A stretch of DNA of 64,000 bases from Afifellaceae bacterium (GCA_028281235.1 JANQKG010000027.1:1-64000), one strand, 5' to 3'. Counted from the first letter of the stretch, positions 8,681-18,320 are shown. The notes: generated by a model not told the origin, from the sequence alone. Translations and numbers: made by a program.

Positions 8681-8731
8681 CGTTAACGATGTCCGGCGCG
8701 GTGCCACCATCATAGACCGGACACGATAGAG

Positions 8732-8757
8732 TGCTTAGACTTTCAACAAACTAAGCA
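8732..8757 (+). terminator. Hairpin downstream of dgoA
   Basis: TGCTTAG (8732-8738) pairs with CTAAGCA (8751-8757), 12-nt loop, 52 bp past the dgoA stop. No T-run, so only a weak terminator candidate. Confidence 0.35.
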
Positions 8758-8773
8758 AGCAATGTAGTCGCCC

Positions 8774-8936
8774 GATAGAGCGTCACTGACGTTTGTTGAA
8801 TCGCCCGACGCTCTATCTCTTTGTTGAAGCATGATCTTTTCCGGCCTTGCTTCGCCCGCCAAAGCGGGCTTCGCGAAGGCGGGAAACCGGTTCCATCCCG
8901 GATCATGGTCCGGGACATGCTTTTCGGGATCATGCT
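8774..8936 (-). repeat. Dispersed palindromic intergenic repeat, copy 2 (inverted)
   Basis: Reverse-orientation copy of the element at 1331: read on the minus strand it runs from GCATGATCCCGAAAAGCATG, through GAACCGGTTTCCCGC, to CAACAAAGAGATAGAGC. Its outer end holds an 11-bp inverted repeat (8774-8784 with 8807-8817). It forms the 5' leader of the glutamate dehydrogenase gene and keeps an accidental open frame in phase with it. Confidence 0.8.
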
Positions 8937-8958
8937 TGAGCAGAGCCGGAGGTGGAAG

Positions 8959-11900
8959 GTGCCCAGCAGGTTCGACGAAGAGAAAGCTCGCCGCATTGCC
9001 GATGCGGCCAAGATCGTCGCCGCCGATCCCGCCGGCGAGATGCTGTCGCGCTTCACCGAGCTTCTGTTTGAACACGCCGCCGGCGAGGACATCGTCGAGT
9101 ATGAGCCCGAATCGCTCGCTGCCATCAGCCGCGACGCCTTCGCCTTCTTCCGCAGGCGACCTGATCCGAGCGCTGTGCGCGTCGCCGATATCGCGGGAAC
9201 CGACGTCAAGGGCCGTGCGCACACCGCCATTGAGCTGAGCACGGCCAACCGCCCCTTTATCTTCGATTCCGTCCTGGGCGAGCTGCAAGCACTCGGTCAC
9301 ATGGCACATCTGGTTGTGCACCCCATCATCGAGGTGGAGCGCAACGAGGCGGGCGAGGCCGTGGCCATCGGCCCGTCGTCATCCGGCGAGCGCCCGCGCG
9401 AAAGCTTCGTGCACGTGCATGTGGCGCTTATCCGCGACGAGGCCACCAAGGCGGAGCTAGTCAACCAGCTCACCGGATTGCTCCGCGAGGTGAAGCTCGC
9501 CACCGACGATTGGCGCGCCATGCGCGTGAAGCTGCACAGCGCGATCAACGATTTCAGCATCGACCATCCGACGCTGGACGACGCTGTCACCGACGAGACG
9601 ATCGCTTTTTTGCAATGGCTGGAGGAGGACAATTTCGTCTTCCTCGGCATGCGGGAATTCGCCTATGGCGGCGGCCCGGACGATCTGGTTGAAACGCCGA
9701 AGCAGGGCCTTGGCCTGTTGCGCGACCCCGACGTGACGGTGCTGAGGCGCGGCACCGAGGCGGTGACCATGACGCAGGAGATCCGCGCCTTCCTCGTCGC
9801 CAACGACCCGATCATCGTCACCAAGGCCAATGTCAAGTCGCGCGTCCACCGTCGTGACTACATGGACTATATCGGCATCAAGATCTTCCAGGACGGCAAG
9901 GTTACCGGCGAGCTGCGCATCGTCGGCCTCTTCACCTCCACCGCCTTTACGCGCTCCGTGCAGCGCATTCCGCTGATCCGTCGCCAGGTGGACGAGATTG
10001 TGCGTTGCGCCGGCCTCGATCCGGTCAGCCATTCCGGCAAGGCGCTGCTCAACGCGCTGGAGCATTATCCGCGCACGGAGCTTTTCCAGGCCGACATTCA
10101 GTACCTCTACGAATCAGCGATGGCCATCCTGCGGCTGGAGGAACGGCCGCGCGTGCGGGCGCTGCCGCGACGCGACCGCTTCGACCGCTTCGTCTCCGTC
10201 CTCGTCTTCGTGCCGCGCGACCGTTACTCCTCAGACCTCCGTGAGCGGATCGGCATGGCGCTTTCGGAGATGTATGACGGCCGGCTGTCGGCCTTCTTTC
10301 CCGACTTCTCCCTGACGCATCTGACGCGCGTCCAGTTCATCATCGGCCGCAATCCGGGCGAGGGGCCGGACCCGGCGCAGGACGTACTGGAGCAGCGCAT
10401 CCGCGCATTGGTGCGCAATTTCGATGATGATCTCGCCGAAGCGCTTTCCGCGGCTTTCCCGCCGGAACACGCAGGCCAGTTGCAGACGACCTATGCCGGC
10501 GCCTTCACGACCGACTATCGCGCTGCCTTTACGGCCGGAGACGCATTGCGCGACATGGAGATCGCAGAGCAGCTGAGCGCCGACGACATTGAGGTTCGCT
10601 TCTTCCGGCGCCCCGGCATGCTCGAAGCCCGGGCCATTATGAGCTTCCATCATCTGGGTGATCCGATCCCCCTGTCGCGGCGCGTGCCGCTGCTGGAGTT
10701 CCTCGGCTTCTCCGTGATTGATGAGCGCACGTACCGCATCCGGCGCGCCGGTGCGGAGCACCTCTATCTGCATGACATGACACTGGAGCGCGCCGACAAG
10801 GCGCCATTCGACGTCGAGGCGGCCGAGCGTCTGCACGATACCGTGCTTGCGGTGTGGGGCGGCAAGGCGGAAAGCGACGGCTTCAACATGCTGGTGTTGA
10901 CCGCTGGTCTGACCTGGCGTCGCGCGGCCTTGCTGCGCGTCGTCGCGCGTTACCTCCGGCAGACCGATCTGCGCTATTCCATCGACTATCTGGCCGGCGC
11001 GCTGCAACGTTATCCAGCCATTGCCCAGCTTCTCGTGGAGCGGTTCTTCGCGCGCTTCGATCCTGTGACCAAGCAGCACAACAAGACCGAGCAGCGCCTG
11101 AAGAAGACGTTTGAGGCAGCGCTGGAGGAGGTGGTGAGCCTCGACGATGACACCATTCTGCGCGCCTATGACAGCGTGATCGAAGCCACGCAGCGCACCG
11201 ATTTCTTCGCAGCGCCTGAGGCTGACGAGCCGGCGGCTGTGACGCTGAAGATCGATCCGCAGGACCTCTCCTTCGTGCCGTTGCCCCGCCCGTTCCGCGA
11301 AATCTTCGTGCATTCGCCGGAGGTGGAGGGCGTGCATCTGCGCTTCGGTCCGGTCGCGCGCGGAGGCTTGCGCTGGTCCGACCGGCCGCAGGACTTCCGC
11401 ACCGAGGTGCTCGGGCTCGTCAAGGCGCAGCAGGTGAAGAACGCCGTCATCGTGCCGGTCGGCGCCAAGGGCGGCTTCGTGCCGCAACGGCTTCCCATCG
11501 GCAGCCGCGATGTCGTGTTCGAAGCCGGGCGCCAAGCTTACATGGCGTTCATCGACCGGCTGCTTTCCGTCACCGACGACATTGAAGGCGACGACATCGT
11601 GTCGCCGAAAGACGTGGTGGTGCATGACGGCATCGACGCTTATCTCGTCGTCGCCGCCGACAAGGGCACCGCGACCTTCTCCGACACGGCAAACGGCATC
11701 GCCCTTGAGCGCGGCTTCTGGCTGGGCGACGCATTCGCCTCCGGCGGCTCTGCCGGCTACGACCACAAGGAGATGGGCATCACCGCGCGCGGCGCTTGGG
11801 AGGCCGTGAAGCGCCATTTCCGCGAGATGGATGTCGACATCCAGAGCGAGCCTTTCACCGCCGTCGGCGTCGGCGACATGTCGGGCGACGTCTTCGGCAA

Positions 11901-13737
11901 CGGCATGCTGCTCTCGCCCGCGACCAAGCTGGTGGCCGCCTTCGATCACCGCGATATCTTCCTCGATCCGAGCCCTGACCCTGAGGCTTCATTCGCCGAG
12001 CGCAAGCGGCTTTTTGAGAAGCCGCGTTCAAGTTGGCAGGACTACGATCGCTCATTGATATCGACCGGCGGCGGCGTGTTCTCGCGCGCGGAGAAGGAGA
12101 TCACGCTGACGCCGGAGGTACGCAAAGCGCTGAAGGCCGGCAAGACGCGCATGCGCCCCAACGAGTTGATCACGACGATCCTGAAAGCGCCGGTCGATCT
12201 TCTGTGGTTCGGCGGCATCGGCACCTATGTGCGCGGGCCGGCGGAAAGCAATTCAGACGTGGGTGACAAGGCCAATGACGCGATCCGCATCACGGCCTTG
12301 GAGGTCGGTGCAAAGGTGGTGGGCGAGGGCGCCAATCTCGGCATGACGCAGAAGGCGCGGATCGCCTACGGCCTTGCCGGCGGGCGCTGCAATTCCGATG
12401 CCATCGACAATTCCGCCGGCGTGAACACCTCCGACGTGGAGGTCAACATCAAGATCGCGCTGACGCCGGCATTGAAGGCCGGCAAGCTGTCGGAGGATGC
12501 GCGCCTTGAGCTGCTCGGCGAGATGACGGGCGACGTGGCGTCGCTGGTGCTCCGCAACAATTACCAGCAGACCCTCGCCATTTCGCTTGAGGAGCTGCGC
12601 GGCCACGACAATCTCGGCAATCAGATGCGGCTGATGGACGAGCTTGAGGAGCGCGGGCTGCTGGACCGCGATGTGGAGGATCTGCCGTCCAACGCGGTGC
12701 TGGAAGAGCGCGCCGATGCCGGAAAGGGGCTGACGCGCGCGGAGATCGGCACGCTGCTCGCCTTCGCCAAGATCGCGCTCTTCAATGATCTCGTCGACAG
12801 CCCTGTGCCGGATAATCCTTATCTTGCGCGCGAGCTTCACCGCTACTTCCCGCCGCAAATGCGCGAGCGCTTCGCCGACGAGATCGAAGCGCATCGCCTG
12901 CGCCGCGAGATCATCGCCACGCAGCTTTCAAATTCCGTGATCAATCGCGGCGGGCCGACGCTGCTTGTGGCGGCGCGCGATCGTACTGGCGATTCCGTCG
13001 CCGACCTGACGCATGCCTACGCGGCGGTGCGCGACAGCTTTGCGCTGCAGGAGCTGCATGCGGAGATTGACGCACTCGACACGAAGATCGGCGGCCGTCT
13101 GCAGCTTGAACTCTATGCCATCGCGCAGGATCTGCTTGTCGATCGCATCGCCTGGTTCACCAGCAATCTCGATCCGACTGACGGCCTCAGCGATATCGTC
13201 GCGCATTACCGCGCTGCTTTGAAGGAGTTTGCCGGAGCGCTGCCGTCGCTGGTATCGAAAGATAAAGCCAAGGCCATGCGCGAGACGGAGCGGCGCTTGA
13301 AGAGCGGCGGCGTCCCGGAGGACCTCGCGGCGCGACTGACGCTCCTGCCGATTCTGGCGCGTTCCAGTGATGTTGTGCTGATCGCCGACCGCACCGAGCA
13401 CAGCCTGCAGGAGGCCGCGCAGTCTTTCTTCGCCATCTCCAACCGCTTCGGCTTCGGCCGCATCGACGCCATGACCGAAGAGGTCGAGACGAGCGGCTAT
13501 TACGAAGGGCTGGCGCTTCAGAAGGCGCGCGACAGCCTGGAGACCGCGCATCGCGATCTCGCCCGCAGCCTGATCTCCAATGGCGGCGCCATCGACGTGG
13601 CGGCCTGGGAGGCGGCGTCCGGCGAGCGTATCACGGCAACTGCCCGGCAAGTGGACAAGATCCTCTCCGACCGCCGGCCGTCGATGGCCAAGGTCAGCGT
13701 GGCAGCGAGCCTCCTGTCAGAGCTGGCAAGGGGGTAG
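8959..13737 (+). CDS. NAD-specific glutamate dehydrogenase, large (about 180 kDa) type
   Basis: About 1592 residues, the size of the large NAD-dependent glutamate dehydrogenases, which deaminate glutamate to 2-oxoglutarate and ammonium. The long N-terminal half carries the ACT-like regulatory region; the catalytic core shows GPVARGGLRWSDR and VGAKGGFV (about residues 795-840) and the Rossmann part ends with EGANLGMTQKARI and GVNTSDVEVNIK (about 1120-1165). The open frame continues upstream to 8821, but that part is a dispersed repeat. I choose the GTG at 8959 because GGAGG (8948-8952) lies 6 bases before it; ATG 8932 is an alternative at the repeat edge. Stands alone, likely catabolic. Confidence 0.92.
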   Translation: MPSRFDEEKARRIADAAKIVAADPAGEMLSRFTELLFEHAAGEDIVEYEPESLAAISRDAFAFFRRRPDPSAVRVADIAGTDVKGRAHTAIELSTANRPFIFDSVLGELQALGHMAHLVVHPIIEVERNEAGEAVAIGPSSSGERPRESFVHVHVALIRDEATKAELVNQLTGLLREVKLATDDWRAMRVKLHSAINDFSIDHPTLDDAVTDETIAFLQWLEEDNFVFLGMREFAYGGGPDDLVETPKQGLGLLRDPDVTVLRRGTEAVTMTQEIRAFLVANDPIIVTKANVKSRVHRRDYMDYIGIKIFQDGKVTGELRIVGLFTSTAFTRSVQRIPLIRRQVDEIVRCAGLDPVSHSGKALLNALEHYPRTELFQADIQYLYESAMAILRLEERPRVRALPRRDRFDRFVSVLVFVPRDRYSSDLRERIGMALSEMYDGRLSAFFPDFSLTHLTRVQFIIGRNPGEGPDPAQDVLEQRIRALVRNFDDDLAEALSAAFPPEHAGQLQTTYAGAFTTDYRAAFTAGDALRDMEIAEQLSADDIEVRFFRRPGMLEARAIMSFHHLGDPIPLSRRVPLLEFLGFSVIDERTYRIRRAGAEHLYLHDMTLERADKAPFDVEAAERLHDTVLAVWGGKAESDGFNMLVLTAGLTWRRAALLRVVARYLRQTDLRYSIDYLAGALQRYPAIAQLLVERFFARFDPVTKQHNKTEQRLKKTFEAALEEVVSLDDDTILRAYDSVIEATQRTDFFAAPEADEPAAVTLKIDPQDLSFVPLPRPFREIFVHSPEVEGVHLRFGPVARGGLRWSDRPQDFRTEVLGLVKAQQVKNAVIVPVGAKGGFVPQRLPIGSRDVVFEAGRQAYMAFIDRLLSVTDDIEGDDIVSPKDVVVHDGIDAYLVVAADKGTATFSDTANGIALERGFWLGDAFASGGSAGYDHKEMGITARGAWEAVKRHFREMDVDIQSEPFTAVGVGDMSGDVFGNGMLLSPATKLVAAFDHRDIFLDPSPDPEASFAERKRLFEKPRSSWQDYDRSLISTGGGVFSRAEKEITLTPEVRKALKAGKTRMRPNELITTILKAPVDLLWFGGIGTYVRGPAESNSDVGDKANDAIRITALEVGAKVVGEGANLGMTQKARIAYGLAGGRCNSDAIDNSAGVNTSDVEVNIKIALTPALKAGKLSEDARLELLGEMTGDVASLVLRNNYQQTLAISLEELRGHDNLGNQMRLMDELEERGLLDRDVEDLPSNAVLEERADAGKGLTRAEIGTLLAFAKIALFNDLVDSPVPDNPYLARELHRYFPPQMRERFADEIEAHRLRREIIATQLSNSVINRGGPTLLVAARDRTGDSVADLTHAYAAVRDSFALQELHAEIDALDTKIGGRLQLELYAIAQDLLVDRIAWFTSNLDPTDGLSDIVAHYRAALKEFAGALPSLVSKDKAKAMRETERRLKSGGVPEDLAARLTLLPILARSSDVVLIADRTEHSLQEAAQSFFAISNRFGFGRIDAMTEEVETSGYYEGLALQKARDSLETAHRDLARSLISNGGAIDVAAWEAASGERITATARQVDKILSDRRPSMAKVSVAASLLSELARG

Positions 13738-13842
13738 GGCCCGAATAGGTATCTGTAGACTGTGGAGCCTCGAGCGATCGTTGTTTGGGCAGAGAGCTGA
13801 AAACACCAATCGCGAGCCTGAGCGAAGGCTCAATGACAAAAC

Positions 13843-14361
13843 CTAACCTCGGTGGGCTTCGTGGCCATTGTCATCTTCGGATAGTGGCGATGATCGGAGC
13901 TTCTTGGAGTCCTTCTTCCTGAACTCCGGCGGAATTGCGAACACCAACTGAGTGAGCGAGATGAGAATAAGAACGTGCCAGAGCACAATAAGCATCGCGG
14001 CCATGTTGGCGATGCCCTCAGCGGTCGGGCCGCCATCTAGGAGTGGCTTCACTGTCACAACAACGACGCCAAGAAGAAATAATCCAATGAGCCAATAAGC
14101 GCTCTTTTTCAGATTCAATCTGGATTGAGTGAGTCCGTGCTTTCCGTATCTTTCTTCAATTTTGTTAAATTCTAGATGGATATTAGCAACTGATGCAAGA
14201 GTAATAGCCAATATTACACCAAGTAAACTTAAAAGTTCATGATCAACAAAGTCGGCCAGGAAAGTGTTTTGATCACTCACCCATTCAGGACGAGCGGCGA
14301 CCAAAACAAGAGATGCCGCCGCGAACACACATATAATACCGTATGCTAGTGGTCTGGACAT
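13843..14361 (-). CDS. Hypothetical four-segment membrane protein
   Basis: 172 residues with hydrophobic stretches near 6-24, 44-60, 88-108 and 120-146 and a charged C-terminal tail; no family recognised. Its ATG overlaps the TAA of the frame ending at 14361 (TAATG), so it is translationally coupled to the gene upstream, which appears frameshifted. Base composition is clearly more AT-rich than the neighbouring genes, as is the upstream gene, suggesting the pair came in together by horizontal transfer. Function unknown. Confidence 0.65.
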   Translation of the reverse strand: MSRPLAYGIICVFAAASLVLVAARPEWVSDQNTFLADFVDHELLSLLGVILAITLASVANIHLEFNKIEERYGKHGLTQSRLNLKKSAYWLIGLFLLGVVVVTVKPLLDGGPTAEGIANMAAMLIVLWHVLILISLTQLVFAIPPEFRKKDSKKLRSSPLSEDDNGHEAHRG

Positions 14362-15199
14362 TAGAGTATCCTGTCCAAAAAATACAGAATATCACGAAGA
14401 AATCTCACGGGGCTTGTACGATGAGACTCGATTTCTACGGGAACACGCACCTCATGTGAAGATGAGTGGTACTCAGCTCCGTCAGAGGCTTTGGCCGACA
14501 ATTCGCCCGCCCCCCTTTCTACATAACTGACGATCTCTATAAAGCGCTCAGTCCTATGTGTAAGAACGGTACACTTTCGAGTTGCGATTTAAGAGTTGCA
14601 ACATTTTCTTCGTCTCGAAGTGATTTCAGCTCATCTTCAAAGTCACTTGCGCTATTGAACATGTTGGGGACAGCGACATCGAATGTAATCGATGTAATTT
14701 GGTCGTTGTGCGCTTCTGAGAAATCCCAGAATGTCCCCTCGGAGACTAGGGGAAAGGCGTGGATATAGTACGGTGCGGCGGGGTCATGCTGAAACTGACG
14801 GACGAGTGAGTTCAGTATTGCTTTCGGTGTTCCAATTTCTCGATTGTCTTCAATCGCGATTTTCTGCCCATCATCATGCTCTGTCGGGTCGATGATCGCG
14901 AACGCGCCTTCCCAGCCAAGATGCTCTGTCGGCTCAAATCCTTCCTCAGGCGGCGTCCGCTCTGGTCGCCGCTTCTCGCGAGCGACCCAGCCAAAAATGA
15001 GGTGAGGAGGCGCTTGAGTTACGTCTGGCTCAGGTCGAAAGACAAAGGGCGTGTTGTAGTGCTTGAAGTTGACTTGACTGCCGAAGATAAAGCGAAGCCA
15101 CGCCTCGCGGCTTACGTCGCCGCCATTGATCCCCAGCGTACCAAACAGGTCAGGCGACTCCTTTGCCTTAAGGGAGATACGAAAAAGGCAGAAGTCCAT
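14361..15199 (-). pseudogene. Unknown gene interrupted by a -1 frameshift
   Basis: The first frame (15199 to 14537) gives 220 residues ending abruptly in VPFLHIGLSAL. In the -1 frame the sequence stays open from at least 14552 to a TAA at 14361-14363, adding about 62 residues that start ERFIEIVSYVERG, and ends exactly on the ATG of the next gene. One lost base near 14550-14585 would restore a protein of about 279 residues. I do not recognise the family; the fold looks mixed alpha/beta and there is no signal peptide. It could be a decayed gene, a sequencing error or, less likely, programmed frameshifting, as no slippery heptamer is evident. AT-rich relative to flanks. Confidence 0.65.
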
Positions 15200-15311
15200 G
15201 CCGCCCCCCGACGCACAACTCTAAGTCATAAGATCACAATTGGGGGCGGTTGTGTATCCCCGCCAAAGAGCAGAGTACGCCTACTTGTGCCTCATGTTCC
15301 CACAGGAATCA

Positions 15312-15333
15312 GCGCGCCGGCGGGCCGGCGCGC
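15312..15333 (-). terminator. GC-rich hairpin after the sugar ABC operon
   Basis: GCGCGCCGG (15312-15320) pairs perfectly with 15325-15333 around a CGGG loop, 32 bp beyond the stop of the substrate-binding protein gene on the minus strand. The T-content after it is weak, so termination is likely but not certain. Confidence 0.5.
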
Positions 15334-15364
15334 TTCGTCTTCGGCAATGCTGGCGCGCTGACGT

Positions 15365-16351
15365 CTAGCGAATGCCCTCGTCGATCAGCTCAACGAGCCC
15401 GTCGATCGTCTCCGGCGTCACCGTACCCGCGCCGGTGTTGAGCGCCAGGCCCGGCATCTTGTATTTCGCCGTCATGACGCATTGGACGACCGGCATGAAT
15501 CCCTGCAGGTAAAGGAGCTGGTCGAGCGTCGCTGAAACATAGCCGGATTTCAAACCGTCGATTGTCGCCGGTCCTAGGTCGATGCCGCCGACCACAATGT
15601 CTCCTGGCTGCTTGCCGGCTTTTTGCAGCACTTCCGCCAGCACACCGGTCACGCCGCCGTGCTGCGTGCCGATGGCCTTCAGGTCGGGGTGACTCTGGAT
15701 GTAGGCGACGAGCACCGGCACGCCGAGCGAGACGTCGGAGTTCACCTCCTGCGTGATCTCAAGCCGATCCACAGTGAGTCCGGCCGCCTCCAATGTGTCC
15801 GCCAAGCCTTTCTCCGAAAGGCCGCGCTCCGCCTGGCTGAACACGCCGTAGACCATGGCCTCGTCGCCGGCTTTCAGGCCCTGTGCCAGCATATGCTCCG
15901 CCGTCAGCTTACCACCCTCGTAAAGATCGACACCGGCATAGCCCATGCCCTGCGCGCCGAAATCTGCCTGCAGGTCCGTCATCGGCGAATTACCGACCGT
16001 CACCACAATGCCCTGGCTCACGGCATCAGCCACGATGTCGCGGAAGGCGGCGCTTCCCGGGTGCCCCATGATGCCGATACAGCTCGGCTGCGCGGCGACG
16101 GCTTCCTTGAACTGGTTGATCATGGTCTCCGGCGCCCAGGCCGAGAACTGTTCGTTCAGCTGCACGCCAAGCGCAGCCGCGGCCTGCGCCGCGCCGGTCT
16201 GGCGCGCGAGCGTCGCGCCGTCGCCGGGATTGCCGCCCATCTGCATATACATCACAAGGCCGTCGCCCGGCGCCATGTCTTGCGCCGCAGCCATGCCGCA
16301 GCCGGCGATTGCGGTCGCGGCGACAGCGGTAAGGATTGATCCTGTCTTCAT
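15365..16351 (-). CDS. Sugar ABC transporter substrate-binding protein
   Basis: 328 residues with a signal peptide (basic MKTG, hydrophobic core, AAAQD cleavage region near residue 23) and the periplasmic-binding-protein type 1 fold of ribose/xylose/galactose importers: GIMGHPGS, VVTVGNSP and IVVGGIDLGP. It delivers a sugar to the permease encoded upstream. A strong GGGAGG precedes the ATG. Last gene of an ATPase-permease-binding protein operon. The ligand cannot be read from sequence; nearby pentose/hexose catabolic genes suggest a monosaccharide. Confidence 0.9.
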   Translation of the reverse strand: MKTGSILTAVAATAIAGCGMAAAQDMAPGDGLVMYMQMGGNPGDGATLARQTGAAQAAAALGVQLNEQFSAWAPETMINQFKEAVAAQPSCIGIMGHPGSAAFRDIVADAVSQGIVVTVGNSPMTDLQADFGAQGMGYAGVDLYEGGKLTAEHMLAQGLKAGDEAMVYGVFSQAERGLSEKGLADTLEAAGLTVDRLEITQEVNSDVSLGVPVLVAYIQSHPDLKAIGTQHGGVTGVLAEVLQKAGKQPGDIVVGGIDLGPATIDGLKSGYVSATLDQLLYLQGFMPVVQCVMTAKYKMPGLALNTGAGTVTPETIDGLVELIDEGIR

Positions 16352-16375
16352 GTTTTCCTCCCTGGCTTTTGTCCG

Positions 16376-17461
16376 TCATGTTTGCCTGTCTGCGACAGGC
16401 GGCTTTTCGGCCGAGCCAGTGCGGCCGAATTCGCGTTTGAGTCCGAAGCGCGCCGCCATCTCGGCGCGCTTCTGCGGCTCTTCAAGATAGAGGTAGGAGA
16501 TGATGGCGATCAGGAAGACGAGCCCCTGAATGGTCCGCACCCAAGCGCCGGTGAGGCCACTCGCCACCAGCCCCGCTTCGATCATTCCAATGATGAGGCA
16601 ACCGAACACCGTGCCGATGATTGTCGCGCGCCCTCCGAAGATTGACGTGCCGCCGATCAGCACAGACGCAATCGCGGTAAGCAGATAGCCCTGGCCTTGA
16701 TTGCCGAAATAGTTCTTGTTCTCCAGCGTCAGCATGATCGCAGCGATGCCGGCCAAGAAGCCCATAAGCGTGAAGATCTTGATCTTCTCGCGGTCGACAT
16801 CGATGCCCAGCACGCGCGACACATCGTTGGAATCACCGATGAACAGAACATGCTCGCCGAAGCGGTGACGGTTCATGATGAACCACAAGAAGATGACGAT
16901 GATCAGCGTCCAAAACGCCTGCATCGGCACTTGGCCAAGCCAGATTGGTCCATCGAAGCCGGCAAACGGCCGCCCGACAATGCCTTGCCAGACTGAGGTC
17001 TCGTTGGCGCCGCGGAGCGCGTAGGACTTTCCGCCCGAAAGCACTGTCGCCATGCCGAACCAGAAGAACTGCGTGCCCAGCGTCGTTATGAAGGAGGGGA
17101 TTCCGACCTTGGCGATCAGCACTCCGTTGACGAAACCGACCAGAATGCCGGAGCCAAGACCCGCTGCGACGGCCAGCCAGCCGAGCTCGTATTCCTTGAA
17201 GAGCACCGCGAACACAAAGCCGGAGAACCCGATGATGGCCGGGAAGGAGAGGTCGATCTCGCCGGAGCCAATGACGAAGGTGAGGCCGATGGCCAGAAGG
17301 ATGAGCGGCGGCAGTGTCGACAGAAAGGTTGTGTAGATGAATGGCGCCAGAAACACCTGCGGCGCCGTGTACATGAACAGGCCGAGCAGCACAAAGAACA
17401 CCACGATGATCGGCAGTCCCTCAAACCGCCTCGTGATCGGAATGGAGTAGCGGTCGGCCAT
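16376..17461 (-). CDS. Sugar ABC transporter permease
   Basis: 361 residues, about ten membrane segments, of the BPD_transp_2 (RbsC/XylH-like) class: IGSGEIDLSFPAIIGFSG early, PSFITTLGTQFF in the middle and SVLIGGTSIFGGRATIIGT late. It forms the membrane channel with the binding protein and ATPase genes on either side (24 bp and 12 bp spacing). Only one permease gene is present, as is usual when the channel is a homodimer. Confidence 0.92.
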   Translation of the reverse strand: MADRYSIPITRRFEGLPIIVVFFVLLGLFMYTAPQVFLAPFIYTTFLSTLPPLILLAIGLTFVIGSGEIDLSFPAIIGFSGFVFAVLFKEYELGWLAVAAGLGSGILVGFVNGVLIAKVGIPSFITTLGTQFFWFGMATVLSGGKSYALRGANETSVWQGIVGRPFAGFDGPIWLGQVPMQAFWTLIIVIFLWFIMNRHRFGEHVLFIGDSNDVSRVLGIDVDREKIKIFTLMGFLAGIAAIMLTLENKNYFGNQGQGYLLTAIASVLIGGTSIFGGRATIIGTVFGCLIIGMIEAGLVASGLTGAWVRTIQGLVFLIAIISYLYLEEPQKRAEMAARFGLKREFGRTGSAEKPPVADRQT

Positions 17462-17473
17462 CGCGTTCCACGC

Positions 17474-18268
17474 TCAACCGTGCTGCTGAAGTGAGATGAG
17501 ATAGTCGGTGAGTTCCGCAACCGACATCTCCTGCGGTGTCACTTCCGACACCACGCGCCCGCGGTCGAGAATGACCAGCCGGTCGGCGATCTCGTGCACA
17601 TGGGCGAGATTGTGCTCGATATAGACGCAGGCGCGGCCGGATTCCTTGATCTTGCGAACGAAGTCGAGAACCTTGCGCACTTCCTTGACGGCGAGCGCCG
17701 CCGTCGGCTCGTCAAGCACGATGAGGTCGGCGTTGTAGTACATGGCCCTGCCGATGGCGATGCCCTGCCGCTCGCCGCCGGAGAGCTGCGCAACGGTGGA
17801 ATCCACCGTGATACCCACGCCGCGAAACCCGATCGCGTTCAGCAAGATGTCCTCGGCGATCTCCTTCTCGCGCCTGATGTCGATGAAGCCGAACCGGTTG
17901 GTGATCTGGCGGCCGACGAAGAAGTTGCGCCACAACGGCTGTTTGTCGGCGAGAGAGCGGTCCTGGTAAACCGTCTCAATCGACAGATCGTGTGCCTTCC
18001 GTACCGAATAGCCGGTGGGATCGATCTCCTTGTCGCGGACAAAGATGCGACCCGACGTTGGCGACAGGACACCGGTCATGACTTTGATCAGGGTCGATTT
18101 GCCGGCGCCGTTGTCGCCGATCAGCCCGACGATCTCGTTGCGTCCGATGGAGAGCGTGATGTCGCTCAACGCCTGAACCGCGCCGAAGAATTTTTGGACG
18201 TTCTCCAGCCGCACGATGTTTGCGTAGGTCTGGGCAGCCGGAGCGTTTGCGTCGTTCGTAAGCTCCAC
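17474..18268 (-). CDS. Sugar ABC transporter ATP-binding protein, single-domain
   Basis: 264 residues with Walker A GDNGAGKST, signature LSGGERQG, Walker B LIVLDEPTAAL and H-loop IEHN. It resembles the single-domain FrcA type rather than the two-domain RbsA/XylG type of about 500 residues. First gene of the importer operon, 94 bp downstream of the GntR-type regulator gene on the same strand, with a perfect palindromic operator candidate at 18302-18320 in that gap. Confidence 0.9.
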   Translation of the reverse strand: MELTNDANAPAAQTYANIVRLENVQKFFGAVQALSDITLSIGRNEIVGLIGDNGAGKSTLIKVMTGVLSPTSGRIFVRDKEIDPTGYSVRKAHDLSIETVYQDRSLADKQPLWRNFFVGRQITNRFGFIDIRREKEIAEDILLNAIGFRGVGITVDSTVAQLSGGERQGIAIGRAMYYNADLIVLDEPTAALAVKEVRKVLDFVRKIKESGRACVYIEHNLAHVHEIADRLVILDRGRVVSEVTPQEMSVAELTDYLISLQQHG

Positions 18269-18301
18269 TGCGTCCTCCCTACGGCGCGATGCGACCCGCG
18301 T

Positions 18302-18320
18302 CTATTTGTAATACAAATAG
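18302..18320. promoter_or_regulatory. Perfect 19-bp palindrome, candidate FadR/GntR operator
   Basis: CTATTTGTA-A-TACAAATAG is a perfect inverted repeat whose centre TTGTAATACAA fits the TNGTNNNACNA pattern typical of FadR-subfamily GntR regulators. It lies 34 bp upstream of the first ABC transporter gene and 41 bp after the regulator gene, so autogenous/local control by that regulator is likely (inference). Confidence 0.7.

Noticed and set aside
10231..11949. 572-codon open frame antisense to glutamate dehydrogenase
   Set aside because: Shadow of the sense gene with no domain, start signal or protein-like composition.
14550..14585. Programmed -1 frameshift signal in the unknown gene
   Set aside because: No X-XXY-YYZ slippery heptamer is visible near the frame change, so mutation or sequencing error is more likely.
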